From assembly GCA_009843505.1 (NCBI GenBank), contig VYDI01000020.1, forward strand, positions 22,461 to 86,460: 64,000 bases of DNA. The letters are read 5' to 3'. Shown here piece after piece: positions 37,201 through 45,850 of the stretch. Both the position numbers and the translations under genes were made by a program. The DNA comes from Holophagales bacterium. Lineage in GTDB: Bacteria; Acidobacteriota; Thermoanaerobaculia; Multivoradales; Multivoraceae. The notes below the pieces were generated by a model. The model had not been told where the DNA came from, searched no databases, and saw only the letters and a list, made by a program, of their open reading frames with translations. Position 1 is the first letter of the stretch; each line of letters opens with the position of its first letter.

Positions 37201-38972
37201 GCGTGCGCGCTTCCCTCGCCTTCGCCGTCGTCCTTGCCGCGCTCCTGCCCTCGGCGAGCGACGCCGCCACGCGGCGCATGGCCGTGCCGGAGATCGGATC
37301 GCCGAGTCCGGTCGCGGTGCTGGCCGCCTCCGGGAAGATCCACATCGAGGCGAAGCCCCGGCGAAACGAAGGTCTGCTGGCGTTCGCTGAGCGGCTCTGC
37401 GGCAGCTCACGGCACGCCTCCGCCGTGAGCCGGGCGAACGGAGGCGTCCAGCGACTCCGTCGCGGCGTCCGGTACAAGGTGCCCTTCGATCTGCTGCCGG
37501 CCCGGCACCGGCAAGCCGTCATTCGGGCGCTGCTGCCGAGAGACCAGGCCACCCCCGAAGGCTGGCGGCACCGCGTCGCCTCCTCCTCCCGGGGTGCCAG
37601 GTCGGAGAGCCTGTGGAGCATCGCGGAGTGGTTCACGGGCTCGGGCGAGAACCACGGGACGCTGCGGCGGGCAAACAGCCTGACCAGCAACGTCATCCGA
37701 CCCGGTCAGGTCATTCTGATCCCGCGCGAGATGCTCTCGGAGCCCTACGCCGGCATGCTGCCTGCAGCTCCGACCCGCCAGGTGGCGGCGGCCGACTCCT
37801 TCACTGGCGATGGGCCCTTCGTCCGCTACGGCTCGGACGGGCAGGGCGACTACGCCAGCTACCGCCTGAAGGCCGGCGAAGCCCTCTATTCCAGCGTCGT
37901 CATGCGATTCACCGGCCGGCTCCTGGCCAGCGACGTGAACGAACTGGTCGACCAGATCAGGGAGCGCAACGCGATCCGCGACGTGCGCGACCTCCCCGTC
38001 GGCTACGAGGTCAAGATCCCGCTCGACCTGCTCTCGGCCCGTTATCTGCCACCCGATCATCCGCAGCGCCAGGAGTGGGAAGCGCAGCGCTCCGCCTCCG
38101 AGCAGATCGAGAACGAGCTGCTGGCCCTCGATCTCGACGGGGTCACGGTGGTGCTCGACGCCGGCCACGGCGGCCGCGACACCGGGGCGCCCGTCGGTGG
38201 CATCTGGGAGAGCGCCTACGTCTACGACATCATGCTGCGGACCAAGCGGCTGCTGGAGAGCCGCACGGCCGCCACCGTCGTGCCGACCACGCGTGATGGC
38301 GCCACGTTCCGGATCCAGGACAGCGACGTGCTGCCGCATTCCCGTGGGCACGCCGTGCTCACGGACCCCCCATACCGCATCGACAACGCGGCGGTGGCGA
38401 CGAACTTCCGGTGGTACCTGTCGAACTCGATCTACCGGCAAAGCCGCCAGGCCGGCGCCGAGCCCCGTCAGGTCATCTTCATCTCGATTCACGCGGATTC
38501 TCTCCACCCGTCGCTGAACGGCGCCATGGTCTACATTCCGGGTCTGGTCGGCATCACCAACAACTACGGAAAGTCGGGCAGGGTGTACAACGCGCGCCGC
38601 GAAGTCCGGGCCGAACCCCGCGTCTCCTTCACCCGGACCGAACGGACGACCAGCAAGGGCCTGTCGCGCGATCTCGCCGAACACCTGCTGGACGGCTTCC
38701 AACGCGCCGGCCTGGGCGTTCATCACAACAACCCGATCCGCGATCGGATCTGGCGCGGACGCCGCGTCTACGTGCCGGCGCAACTCCGCTTCAACGCGAT
38801 ACCGGCCAAGGTCCTCCTCGAGGTCTGCAACCTGAGCAACGATCAGGACCGCCGCCTGATCAAGACCCGCGCCTACCGCCAGCGGGTCGCCGAGGCGATC
38901 GTGAACGGCATCCTGTCCTACTACGGCGTGCCCGGCGCCAGAGCCGAGCGCAGCGTCGCCGCCGGCAGTTGA
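37197..38972 (+). CDS. N-acetylmuramoyl-L-alanine amidase (amidase_3) with LysM-like repeats
   Basis: Exported zinc amidase of 591 residues. It has a signal peptide (about 1-23) and three LysM-like segments (about 45-100, 125-180 and 210-280) with wording such as ESLWSIAEWFTGSGENHGTL. The catalytic domain spans about 315-580. Zinc ligands and catalytic residues are seen in VVLDAGHGGRDTG (His), GIWESAYVYD (Glu), FISIHADSLH (His) and LLEVCNLSN (Glu). It probably splits septal peptidoglycan. ATG 37197 overlaps the gatA stop as ATGA. Confidence 0.9.
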   Translation: MSVRASLAFAVVLAALLPSASDAATRRMAVPEIGSPSPVAVLAASGKIHIEAKPRRNEGLLAFAERLCGSSRHASAVSRANGGVQRLRRGVRYKVPFDLLPARHRQAVIRALLPRDQATPEGWRHRVASSSRGARSESLWSIAEWFTGSGENHGTLRRANSLTSNVIRPGQVILIPREMLSEPYAGMLPAAPTRQVAAADSFTGDGPFVRYGSDGQGDYASYRLKAGEALYSSVVMRFTGRLLASDVNELVDQIRERNAIRDVRDLPVGYEVKIPLDLLSARYLPPDHPQRQEWEAQRSASEQIENELLALDLDGVTVVLDAGHGGRDTGAPVGGIWESAYVYDIMLRTKRLLESRTAATVVPTTRDGATFRIQDSDVLPHSRGHAVLTDPPYRIDNAAVATNFRWYLSNSIYRQSRQAGAEPRQVIFISIHADSLHPSLNGAMVYIPGLVGITNNYGKSGRVYNARREVRAEPRVSFTRTERTTSKGLSRDLAEHLLDGFQRAGLGVHHNNPIRDRIWRGRRVYVPAQLRFNAIPAKVLLEVCNLSNDQDRRLIKTRAYRQRVAEAIVNGILSYYGVPGARAERSVAAGS

Positions 38973-39005
38973 GGTCGCCGCGCAGCTACTGCACCACTGC
39001 AGCTA

Positions 39006-39629
39006 TCAGTAGCGGCGCATCAGCCCGACCACGATCCCCTGGATGCGGAGTCGATCCGCGGCGACGTAGAGCGGCTCCATCTCCCGGTTCGCCGGCTGCA
39101 GCCGGATGGAATCGCCTTCGGGGAAGTAGCGCTTGAGCGTTGCCTCGTCGTCGATCAGGGCGACGACTACCTGTCCCGACCGGGCTTGATCCTGCTCGGC
39201 GATCACCACCAGATCGCCGTCGCAGATGCCATCGTCGATCATCGAGTCCCCCTCCACCTCGAGGACGTAGTGCCGCCCGGCCGGGCCGCGCTCTAGCAGG
39301 TGCTCCGGCACCGGCAGGTCGTCAACGCCCGGCACTGCCTCGATCGGCCTGCCTGCGGCGATCCGGCCGTGAAAGGGAACGGAGTTCTCGGCCGGACGCC
39401 GGCCGCGCAGCGTCTTCTCCGTCAGTTCCAGGCCGCGCTTCTGATTCCAGCCGCCGCGCAGGTAGCCCTTCTGCCTCAGGAGCTTCAGGTGCTTGTGGAC
39501 GGTGCCGTAGGACCGGTAGCCGAAGCGGCGGCGGATCTCCAGGTGGGTGGGCGCGATACCCCGCATCTGGTGGAATTCGCAGACGAAGTCGAGAATCTGC
39601 TTCTGTCGCTCGGTCAGGAAGTCGTCCAT
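39006..39629 (-). CDS. lexA: LexA repressor
   Basis: SOS repressor of 207 residues. The N-terminal winged helix covers about 1-70 (LTERQKQILDFVCEFHQMRG and PTHLEIRRRFGYRSYGTVHKHL). The self-cleavage site is the Ala-Gly bond in GRIAAGRPIEAVPG. The catalytic Ser lies in EGDSMIDDGI and the Lys in DEATLKRYFPEG. ATG 39629 is chosen because it gives the normal N-terminus and sits a few bases after a well-formed promoter. It is divergent from the M16 peptidase genes. Confidence 0.95.
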   Translation of the reverse strand: MDDFLTERQKQILDFVCEFHQMRGIAPTHLEIRRRFGYRSYGTVHKHLKLLRQKGYLRGGWNQKRGLELTEKTLRGRRPAENSVPFHGRIAAGRPIEAVPGVDDLPVPEHLLERGPAGRHYVLEVEGDSMIDDGICDGDLVVIAEQDQARSGQVVVALIDDEATLKRYFPEGDSIRLQPANREMEPLYVAADRLRIQGIVVGLMRRY

Positions 39630-39668
39630 CGAGTGCTCGATTCTAGACGCAAACCCAGCGTAAGACAA
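39628..39668 (-). promoter_or_regulatory. lexA promoter with palindrome over +1 and start codon
   Basis: On the minus strand, -35 TTGTCT (39668-39663), a 17-base spacer, and -10 TAGAAT (39645-39640). The expected transcription start is near 39633, only about four bases before the ATG. A 14-base palindrome ATCGAG-CA-CTCGAT (39641-39628) covers this point and the start codon. It is a candidate LexA operator. Confidence 0.6.
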
Positions 39669-39724
39669 CCGGCGGCGCCCCTCGCCGGCGGCGCCCGGGC
39701 CCGGCCGCATACACTACGCGGCCG

Positions 39725-41017
39725 ATGTCAGAGCACCTCGAGCAACACGAACTGGACAACGGCATGCGGGTCGTTCTCCATGAGGACCCGCGGCTGCCCC
39801 TGGCGGCCGTGAACGTCTGGTACCACGTCGGCTCGAAGAACGAAGAGACGGGCCGTACCGGTCTGGCGCATCTCTTCGAGCACATGCTGTTCCAGGGGTC
39901 GGCGAACGTCTCGGAGAACGGCCACTTCGAGCACATACAGAAGGTCGGCGGCGTCGCCAACGGCTCGACCTGGTACGACCGCACGAACTACTACGAGACC
40001 CTGCCCGCGAACCACCTGGAGCTCGGCCTCTGGCTGGAGTCCGACCGCATGGGCTTCCTGCTCGAGGCCCTCACCGAGGAGAAGTTCGAAAACCAGCGCT
40101 CGGTGGTCATGAACGAGCGCCTGCAGCGCGTCAACAACCAGCCGTACGGCCTGGCCGGGGAACGTCTGAGCGAACTCCTCTACCGGCGCCCGAACGGCGC
40201 CAATCACCCCTACGCCTGGCCGGTGATCGGCTACATGGACGATCTGGAGGCCGTTACCCTCGGCAGTGTCGAGGACTTCTTCCGGACCTGGTACCGGCCC
40301 AACAACGCGGTCCTCACCCTGGCCGGAGACATCGACGGCGAAGCCGCTCTCGAGCAGGTCCTCCGCTACTTCGGGGAGATACCGTCCGGACCCTTGCCGC
40401 CGCCGCCTGCCGTCGAGCCGGCGAGCGAGATCGGTCCTCGCGGAGCTTCGCGGGAGATCCTCGAGGACTCGATCGAACTGCCCCGCTGCTACTCCGCCTG
40501 GTGCGTCGACGGCTACGGGAGCGACGACTGGTACGCCGGCGAGCTGCTGGCGATGATCCTCGCCTCCGGGAAGATGAGCCGCCTCCATCGCGACCTCGTC
40601 TACGAACGCCAGATCGCGCAGTCCGTCTCCACGGTCATCCTGCCCACCGAGATCTGCGCAACGTTCGCCATCGTCGCCACCTGCCAGAACCGCGAGCCGG
40701 ACCCTCTGGCGAACGCCGAGACCCTGGAAGGAGCGGTGCTCGAGCACGTCGAGGAGATCCGGTCGGCCGGTCCGACCGCCGAGGAACTCGAGCGAGCGCG
40801 GCGGAGCCTGCTGCTCGCGCACCACGACAGCCGGCAGGATCTGGCCCTGTGCGCCGACCGCCTTTCCTGCGCGGCGACCTACTTCGACGACCCGTCCAGA
40901 ATCTTCTCCGAACCCGCGCGCCTGCTCCGGGTCGACCGTGAACAGGTGCGGGACCTGGCCCGGCGCGCCCTCGCCGCGGAACGACGTGCCGCCATCATCG
41001 TGGTGCCGAAGTCGTGA
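39725..41017 (+). CDS. M16 family zinc metallopeptidase, catalytic member
   Basis: Pitrilysin-family protease of 430 residues with the inverted zinc motif HLFEH (in GLAHLFEHMLFQGS) and the downstream Glu in SVVMNERLQ. There is a C-terminal M16 repeat (about 190-425). No signal peptide is apparent. It overlaps the next gene by four bases (GTGA). The two together have the layout of a mitochondrial-type processing peptidase: an active beta-like subunit followed by an inactive alpha-like one. A TACACT box at 39710-39715 may be its -10, giving a near-leaderless transcript. Confidence 0.93.
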   Translation: MSEHLEQHELDNGMRVVLHEDPRLPLAAVNVWYHVGSKNEETGRTGLAHLFEHMLFQGSANVSENGHFEHIQKVGGVANGSTWYDRTNYYETLPANHLELGLWLESDRMGFLLEALTEEKFENQRSVVMNERLQRVNNQPYGLAGERLSELLYRRPNGANHPYAWPVIGYMDDLEAVTLGSVEDFFRTWYRPNNAVLTLAGDIDGEAALEQVLRYFGEIPSGPLPPPPAVEPASEIGPRGASREILEDSIELPRCYSAWCVDGYGSDDWYAGELLAMILASGKMSRLHRDLVYERQIAQSVSTVILPTEICATFAIVATCQNREPDPLANAETLEGAVLEHVEEIRSAGPTAEELERARRSLLLAHHDSRQDLALCADRLSCAATYFDDPSRIFSEPARLLRVDREQVRDLARRALAAERRAAIIVVPKS

Positions 41018-42399
41018 CCGCGAAGAGACAAGCCGCACTGGACCGCGGCCGGCCGCCGATCCCCGGCCCCAGCAAGAGCTGCTCCTTCCCGAACTTCGAG
41101 GCCGAAGAACTCGAGTCCGGGGCGCGGCTTTGGACCCTCGACGTTCAGGACTGCGGCCTGGTCACCGTCGTGCTGCTCATGCCCGGCGGCAGCGAACTCG
41201 ACACTCCCGAGCGCGCCGGCCTGGCTTCGTTCACGGCCGGACTTCGCGGCGCCGGCACCAGGGGGCGCGACGCGCTCGAGTTCGCCGCCGCCGCGGAGGA
41301 CCTCGGAACCGCCATCTCGACTTCCTGCGGCTGGGAGAACGCGGCCGTCGGCACGACGATCGGGGCCGACGATGTCGCCGCCGGCCTGGAGCTGGTCTCC
41401 GAAGCGGCCGCGGAACCAGCCTTCAAGGGCGAAGAAGTCGAGCGCCGGCGGCGGCGGCGCCTGGCCGAGATCGAGCGGCGTCGAAGCGACCCGGCCGCGC
41501 AGGCGAGGATCGCCTTTGCCCGCGCCATCTACGGCGACACCCCCTACGCCCGCCCGGCGATCGGCGACCGGAGAACGACCGAGGCGATCACCCGGGGAGA
41601 CATTGCCGCGTTCCACGAACGTGCCCTCGCAGCAGGCTCGTGCCACCTGATCGCGGTCGGCGATCTCGGGCACGGCCGCGTACGCCGGGTGATTGAGGAG
41701 ACGGTCGAACCGCAACTCCGCGCCCACGCCCGCCGCTTCGACGCCAGGCCGGAGAGCCTCGAACCCGAGTCTCCTTCGCCGCCGGCCCGTCGCGTCGTGG
41801 TCGTCGACCGGCCCGGCGCCGCGCAGGCCGAACTGCGGATCGGTCACTCCGGCGTGCCGCGACATCACCCCGACCGCGTCCAGCTCCAGGTGGCGAACTC
41901 CATCCTCGGAGGCAAGTTCATGAGCCGGCTGAACCTCACTCTCAGGGAGAAGCACGGCTACACCTACGGCGTCTCGAGCGCCTTCGATTTCCGCCGCGGC
42001 CCCGGCCCCTTCGTCATCTCGACAGCGGTGGCCAACGATGTTGCGGGCGCCGCCTGCCGGAAGACGATCGAGGAAGTCGAGCGAATGTGCGCCGAACCGC
42101 CTGATACGTCCGAACTCGACGACGCCCGCAACTACATGGTCGGCGTCTTTCCCTACACGCTGCAGACGATCCAGGGCCTCTCCTCCCGCCTTCAGACACT
42201 CGCCGTCTTCGATCTCGAACGGGACGAGTACGACCGCTGGCCTGAACGGGTTCGCGCGACCTCGGACAAAGATGTCCTCGAGGTCTGCCGCCGCCACCTG
42301 TCTCCCGAAAGCCTGACGATCGTCGCGGTCGGTCCCGCGGAAGAGCTCCTGCCGCAGCTCGACGGGCTCGGAACGACCGAGGTGCAAGCGGCCGGCTGA
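41014..42399 (+). CDS. M16 family peptidase-like protein, non-catalytic member
   Basis: M16-fold protein of 461 residues that lacks HxxEH; the matching position reads GLASFTAGLRGAG. It keeps the substrate-handling Arg/Tyr region, LNLTLREKHGYTYGVSSAF. It probably pairs with the catalytic M16 protein just upstream. GTG 41014 overlaps that gene as GTGA. Confidence 0.9.
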   Translation: MTAKRQAALDRGRPPIPGPSKSCSFPNFEAEELESGARLWTLDVQDCGLVTVVLLMPGGSELDTPERAGLASFTAGLRGAGTRGRDALEFAAAAEDLGTAISTSCGWENAAVGTTIGADDVAAGLELVSEAAAEPAFKGEEVERRRRRRLAEIERRRSDPAAQARIAFARAIYGDTPYARPAIGDRRTTEAITRGDIAAFHERALAAGSCHLIAVGDLGHGRVRRVIEETVEPQLRAHARRFDARPESLEPESPSPPARRVVVVDRPGAAQAELRIGHSGVPRHHPDRVQLQVANSILGGKFMSRLNLTLREKHGYTYGVSSAFDFRRGPGPFVISTAVANDVAGAACRKTIEEVERMCAEPPDTSELDDARNYMVGVFPYTLQTIQGLSSRLQTLAVFDLERDEYDRWPERVRATSDKDVLEVCRRHLSPESLTIVAVGPAEELLPQLDGLGTTEVQAAG

Positions 42400-42421
42400 T
42401 CGCCGAAGAACGCCGCGCGCG

Positions 42422-42430
42422 TGGTATCTT
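42422..42430 (+). promoter_or_regulatory. Candidate extended -10 for the EF-G paralogue
   Basis: TGGTATCTT is an extended -10 (TGn plus TATCTT, 5 of 6). It lies 35 bases before ATG 42466. Confidence 0.5.
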
Positions 42431-42465
42431 CTGCGGCTGTTTCCACGCCTGCGACGGGAGCGTCG

Positions 42466-44562
42466 ATGCAACTCGAGAACTCGGAACAAATACGCAACCT
42501 CGCCGTCGTCGGACACAACGACACCGGCAAGACGACACTGCTCGCCGGCCTGCTCTACACCGGCGGCGTCTTCAACCGGCAGAACAGGGTCGAAGACGGG
42601 AACACGGTGACTGACTTCGACGACGAAGAAGTCCGTCGCGGCATCTCGATCGGCCTGGCCGTCTGCTACACGCCCTGGTCGGCCGGGGCTGCGCTTCACA
42701 AGATCAATCTGATCGACTGCCCCGGTTCCGGCATCTTCGTCCACGAGAGCAGTTCCGGCATGCGCGCCGCGGACGCTGCGCTCCTCTGCGTGAACGGCGC
42801 CTCACCGACCCAGGTCATGGCCGAGAAGGCCTGGGAGATCGCCGGCGAGATGGAACAGCCAGTGATGTTCCACCTGACCAAGATGGACCGCGACAACATC
42901 GACTTCGCCGGCTGCATCGCGGAACTCCAGGAGAACTTCGACCGCATGACCCTGCCCGTCCAGATCCCGATCGGCACCGGCAAGGGCTTCACCGGCGTCG
43001 TCGACCTGCTGAGCCGCAAGGCCTACACGTACGACCTGGACGGCGCCGGCCGGAGCCAGCCCTCCGAACCGCCGTCGGAACTCGCGGACCAGATCGACGA
43101 CTGGCGCAACAAGCTGACCGAAGCGGTCGCGGAGAGCGACGACGAGTTGATGGAGGCCTACTTCGAGAACGGCGATCTGACCCAGGAGCAGTTGATCCAG
43201 GGGCTCAAGGCCGCGATCAGATCCCGTGCCCTGTTCCCGGTGACCATGTCGTCCGGCGGCCACGGCATCGGCAACTCGGCCCTGCTCGACGCGGTGGTTC
43301 AACTCCTGCCTTCACCGGCGGACGCGCCGGCGATGCCGGCGTCCGATCTCGGCGGCGAACCCGTGGAACTGGATCGAGGCGACGGGGCACCGGTGAGCGC
43401 CATCCTCTTCAAGACGATGAACGATCCCTTCACCGGCCGCATCTCCCTTCTGCGCGTCGTGGCGGGCAACCTGGGCTCCGACACGGTCTACTGGAACGCC
43501 GGGCGCGAGGAGGCGGAGCGTGTCGGCCACCTGATGCACATGCAGGGCAAGAACGGCGAGGACATCCCTCGACTCGTCGAGGGCGACATCGGCGGCGTCG
43601 CCAAGCTGAAATCAAGCGCGACCGGCGACTCGATCACGAGCCGGGAGCGGCCGGTCAAGCTCGCCTTCCCCTCCGCCCCGGTCGCGGCGATCTCGTTTGC
43701 GATAGAGCCGAAGACCAAGGGCGACGAGGAGAAGATCGGCGAGGCGGTGTCTCGTCTGGTCGAGGAAGATCCCAGCCTCCGCGCCGGCCGCGACCCCCAG
43801 ACCGGCGAGTTCCTGCTCTCGGGCGCCGGCCAGCTCCACGTCGAGATCGCGGTGTCCAAGCTGAAGAGCCGGTCGAAGGTCGAGGTCATCCTGCACCCGC
43901 CGAAGGTGCCCTACCGGGAAGCGATCAAGAGAACCGCCGTCGGCCACGGCCGGCACAAGAAGCAGAGCGGCGGCCGCGGCCAGTTCGCGGACTGCACGAT
44001 CACGATGGAACCCGTCGCCACCCCCGAGGAGTACGAGTTCGTCGACGAGATCTTCGGCGGCTCCATCCCCCAGAACTACCGCCCGGCGGTCGAGAAGGGA
44101 CTGCTCGAAGCTGCCGGCCGCGGCTACCTGGCCGGCTACCCGGTCGGCAACTTCCGGGTCCGACTCCAGGACGGCAAGTACCACGACGTCGATTCGTCGG
44201 AGATGGCCTTCAAGGTCGCGGGCTCGCTGGCCTTCAAGGACGCGATGGCGAGGGCGGCGCCCACCCTCCTCGAACCGGTCATGAAGGTCGACATCAACAC
44301 GACCGAGGACTTCATGGGCGACATCATGAGCGACCTCTCCTCCCGCCGAGGCCGACCCCAGGGCATGGAAGCCAAGGGCAACGCCCAGATCGTCAAGGCC
44401 ACCGTCCCCATGGCCGAGATGCTCACCTACGCCCCCGCCCTCCGCTCAATGACCCAGGGCCGCTCCAGCTTCACGATGGCCTTCTCCCACTACGAGGAAG
44501 TCCCCCGCCAGATCCAGGAGAAGATCATCGCCGAAGCAAAGCGCGAAGACGAAGACGGCTAG
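42466..44562 (+). CDS. Elongation factor G-like GTPase (EF-G2 type)
   Basis: EF-G paralogue of 698 residues with all five domains. The GTPase motifs diverge from true EF-G. G1 is VGHNDTGKTTLLAG. G3 reads IDCPGSGIF instead of DTPGHVDF, so the catalytic His is replaced. G4 is TKMD. Domain IV (about 480-600) is present, with GRGQFADCTITMEP. Similar paralogues (Thermus EF-G-2 type) exist beside a regular EF-G; a role in translocation is uncertain. The upstream frame is open to 42421, but ATG 42466 gives the standard N-terminus. It lies far from rpsL/rpsG, unlike ordinary fusA. Confidence 0.9.
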   Translation: MQLENSEQIRNLAVVGHNDTGKTTLLAGLLYTGGVFNRQNRVEDGNTVTDFDDEEVRRGISIGLAVCYTPWSAGAALHKINLIDCPGSGIFVHESSSGMRAADAALLCVNGASPTQVMAEKAWEIAGEMEQPVMFHLTKMDRDNIDFAGCIAELQENFDRMTLPVQIPIGTGKGFTGVVDLLSRKAYTYDLDGAGRSQPSEPPSELADQIDDWRNKLTEAVAESDDELMEAYFENGDLTQEQLIQGLKAAIRSRALFPVTMSSGGHGIGNSALLDAVVQLLPSPADAPAMPASDLGGEPVELDRGDGAPVSAILFKTMNDPFTGRISLLRVVAGNLGSDTVYWNAGREEAERVGHLMHMQGKNGEDIPRLVEGDIGGVAKLKSSATGDSITSRERPVKLAFPSAPVAAISFAIEPKTKGDEEKIGEAVSRLVEEDPSLRAGRDPQTGEFLLSGAGQLHVEIAVSKLKSRSKVEVILHPPKVPYREAIKRTAVGHGRHKKQSGGRGQFADCTITMEPVATPEEYEFVDEIFGGSIPQNYRPAVEKGLLEAAGRGYLAGYPVGNFRVRLQDGKYHDVDSSEMAFKVAGSLAFKDAMARAAPTLLEPVMKVDINTTEDFMGDIMSDLSSRRGRPQGMEAKGNAQIVKATVPMAEMLTYAPALRSMTQGRSSFTMAFSHYEEVPRQIQEKIIAEAKREDEDG

Positions 44563-44566
44563 CTGC

Positions 44567-44592
44567 GCGGGCGCGTGCCCGGCGGCACCCGC
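44567..44592 (+). terminator. Possible hairpin after the EF-G paralogue
   Basis: GCGGG...TGCC pairs with GGCA...CCCGC just after the stop codon at 44562. There is no T tract. It abuts the palindromic element that follows. Confidence 0.3.
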
Positions 44593-44763
44593 CTGCCGCG
44601 GTCCGCGGAGAGGGTCCCAGGGGCCGCTCACGCTCGCTTGGTGAAGGAGAGGGTGGCGTTCGCTTCGGTCGGCTGCGCTCCGGTCTGGTGTCGGTTCATG
44701 CAGGGACATCGGCCGTCGCTTGCCGACAGCCCCCTGGGACCCTCTCCGCGGACCACGGCAGGC
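44591..44763. mobile_element. Palindromic element A (MITE-like), left border of island
   Basis: Terminal inverted repeats of 35 bases (44591-44625 and 44729-44763) match at 33 of 35 positions and enclose 103 bases. The interior contains CGCTTCGGTCGGCTGCGCTC (from 44661). The whole element aligns with the reverse complement of the element at 49956-50135. No ORF fits inside, so it would need a transposase in trans. With the flanks it accounts for the gap from 44563 to 44892. Confidence 0.75.
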
Positions 44764-44892
44764 TGGAGGTCGTCGAACGCGCACTCACCACTTCCCGAGC
44801 GGTGCGTCAGTCTGAGATCTGACGGTGTCTGGGGCGCGTCCGATACCGCGAGTCGAGATTACAGACCCGTAGAAAAGGGAGCAGCTCGACCG

Positions 44893-45555
44893 TCAGGGGT
44901 CGAGAATCCACGCGCGGGAGGCCATGTCTTCGGCAAACTCCTGGCAGGTTCCGGGTCGTCCCTCGAGCCGGTAGCGGTCGAGGATCGAAATGCGGACCTT
45001 CCATCGGTCGAGCCCAAAGAACTCTCCCGAGTGGCGGAGCCTGTCGACTGGCTCGTTCGTGAGGCCCGCGCACTCACTCCCGTACGACGGCGCGTAAGAC
45101 CAAGCGCGGTCTGAGCCAAAGACCGTGCAGCGCTGGCGCAAACCAGCCCTCACTGCTGTGCGGAAGTCCTTTCGCAGTGCTTCCCTCTGCGATTCCCGGC
45201 TCGCAACGTACTCGCTCAGCGCCCCTGCCCACTGGAAGCTCGTGGCTCCGTCGATCAGATTGCCAGCCAGGGGATCGAGCATGTCGGCACCACTGAGAGC
45301 CCCCAACAGGAAGCTCAGCGCCTCGCGGCCCTCGCGTTCTTCGGCGATGATCTTGTCCCGATGGACGACCACGTAGCCATGCCGCAGAACGTCGAGCGTG
45401 GCACCGTCCAGCAGATGACAGTCCTCGAGGTGGCGCAGTTCGGCGGGAAGTCTCCGCGTCGTGCTTGGACTTACCTGTGCTGTCGCTTCGGCAACGCTGC
45501 CGCACAGGAGAACCGCGAACACGACTGGTCGAGTCCACTCAATCAAGTTCTTCAT
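44893..45555 (-). CDS. Secreted protein of unknown function
   Basis: Protein of 220 residues with a signal peptide (about 8-27, VVFAVLLCGSVAEATAQ). The mature part is mostly helical, with cysteines near HLEDCHLL, LRQRCTVFG, GSECAG and PGTCQEF, which could form disulfides. I do not recognise a family. It is transcribed away from the R-M genes towards element A. Confidence 0.6.
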   Translation of the reverse strand: MKNLIEWTRPVVFAVLLCGSVAEATAQVSPSTTRRLPAELRHLEDCHLLDGATLDVLRHGYVVVHRDKIIAEEREGREALSFLLGALSGADMLDPLAGNLIDGATSFQWAGALSEYVASRESQREALRKDFRTAVRAGLRQRCTVFGSDRAWSYAPSYGSECAGLTNEPVDRLRHSGEFFGLDRWKVRISILDRYRLEGRPGTCQEFAEDMASRAWILDP

Positions 45556-45834
45556 CCTGGCGGCAACGCCTTCTGCAACTCCTCGGGCCGCACACGACTC
45601 TACCCCGCCTGACGCGACGCGGGAGAGTGGCTGTAGCCGCCGTCTGCGGCCCGAGGCCGACTAAGGTCGAACGTCACACGTGGGCGTGCCCGGTTTCGCG
45701 CCGCTTTCCCGGGCCGATCCTCTTACCGGGCAGCCGATGTCCGGCGCCCGAACACGCCCCAGGGGGATCACGGCGTAGGTGCGGTGGCCCCGGTGCTGTC
45801 GCATGTCGTCGGGCGGCGCAATCGTCGGAGCCGT

Positions 45835-45850
45835 TGCTACGATCGACGCA
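45835..45850 (+). promoter_or_regulatory. Extended -10 placing the methyltransferase start at or next to the ATG
   Basis: TGCTACGAT (45835-45843) is an extended -10. The ATG at 45850 lies six bases after it, where transcription would start. The methyltransferase mRNA may therefore be leaderless, as in several known R-M systems. Confidence 0.45.

Noticed and set aside
40879..42744. 621-codon open frame antisense to the second M16 gene
   Set aside because: It is a shadow frame; the sense strand has diagnostic M16 wording.
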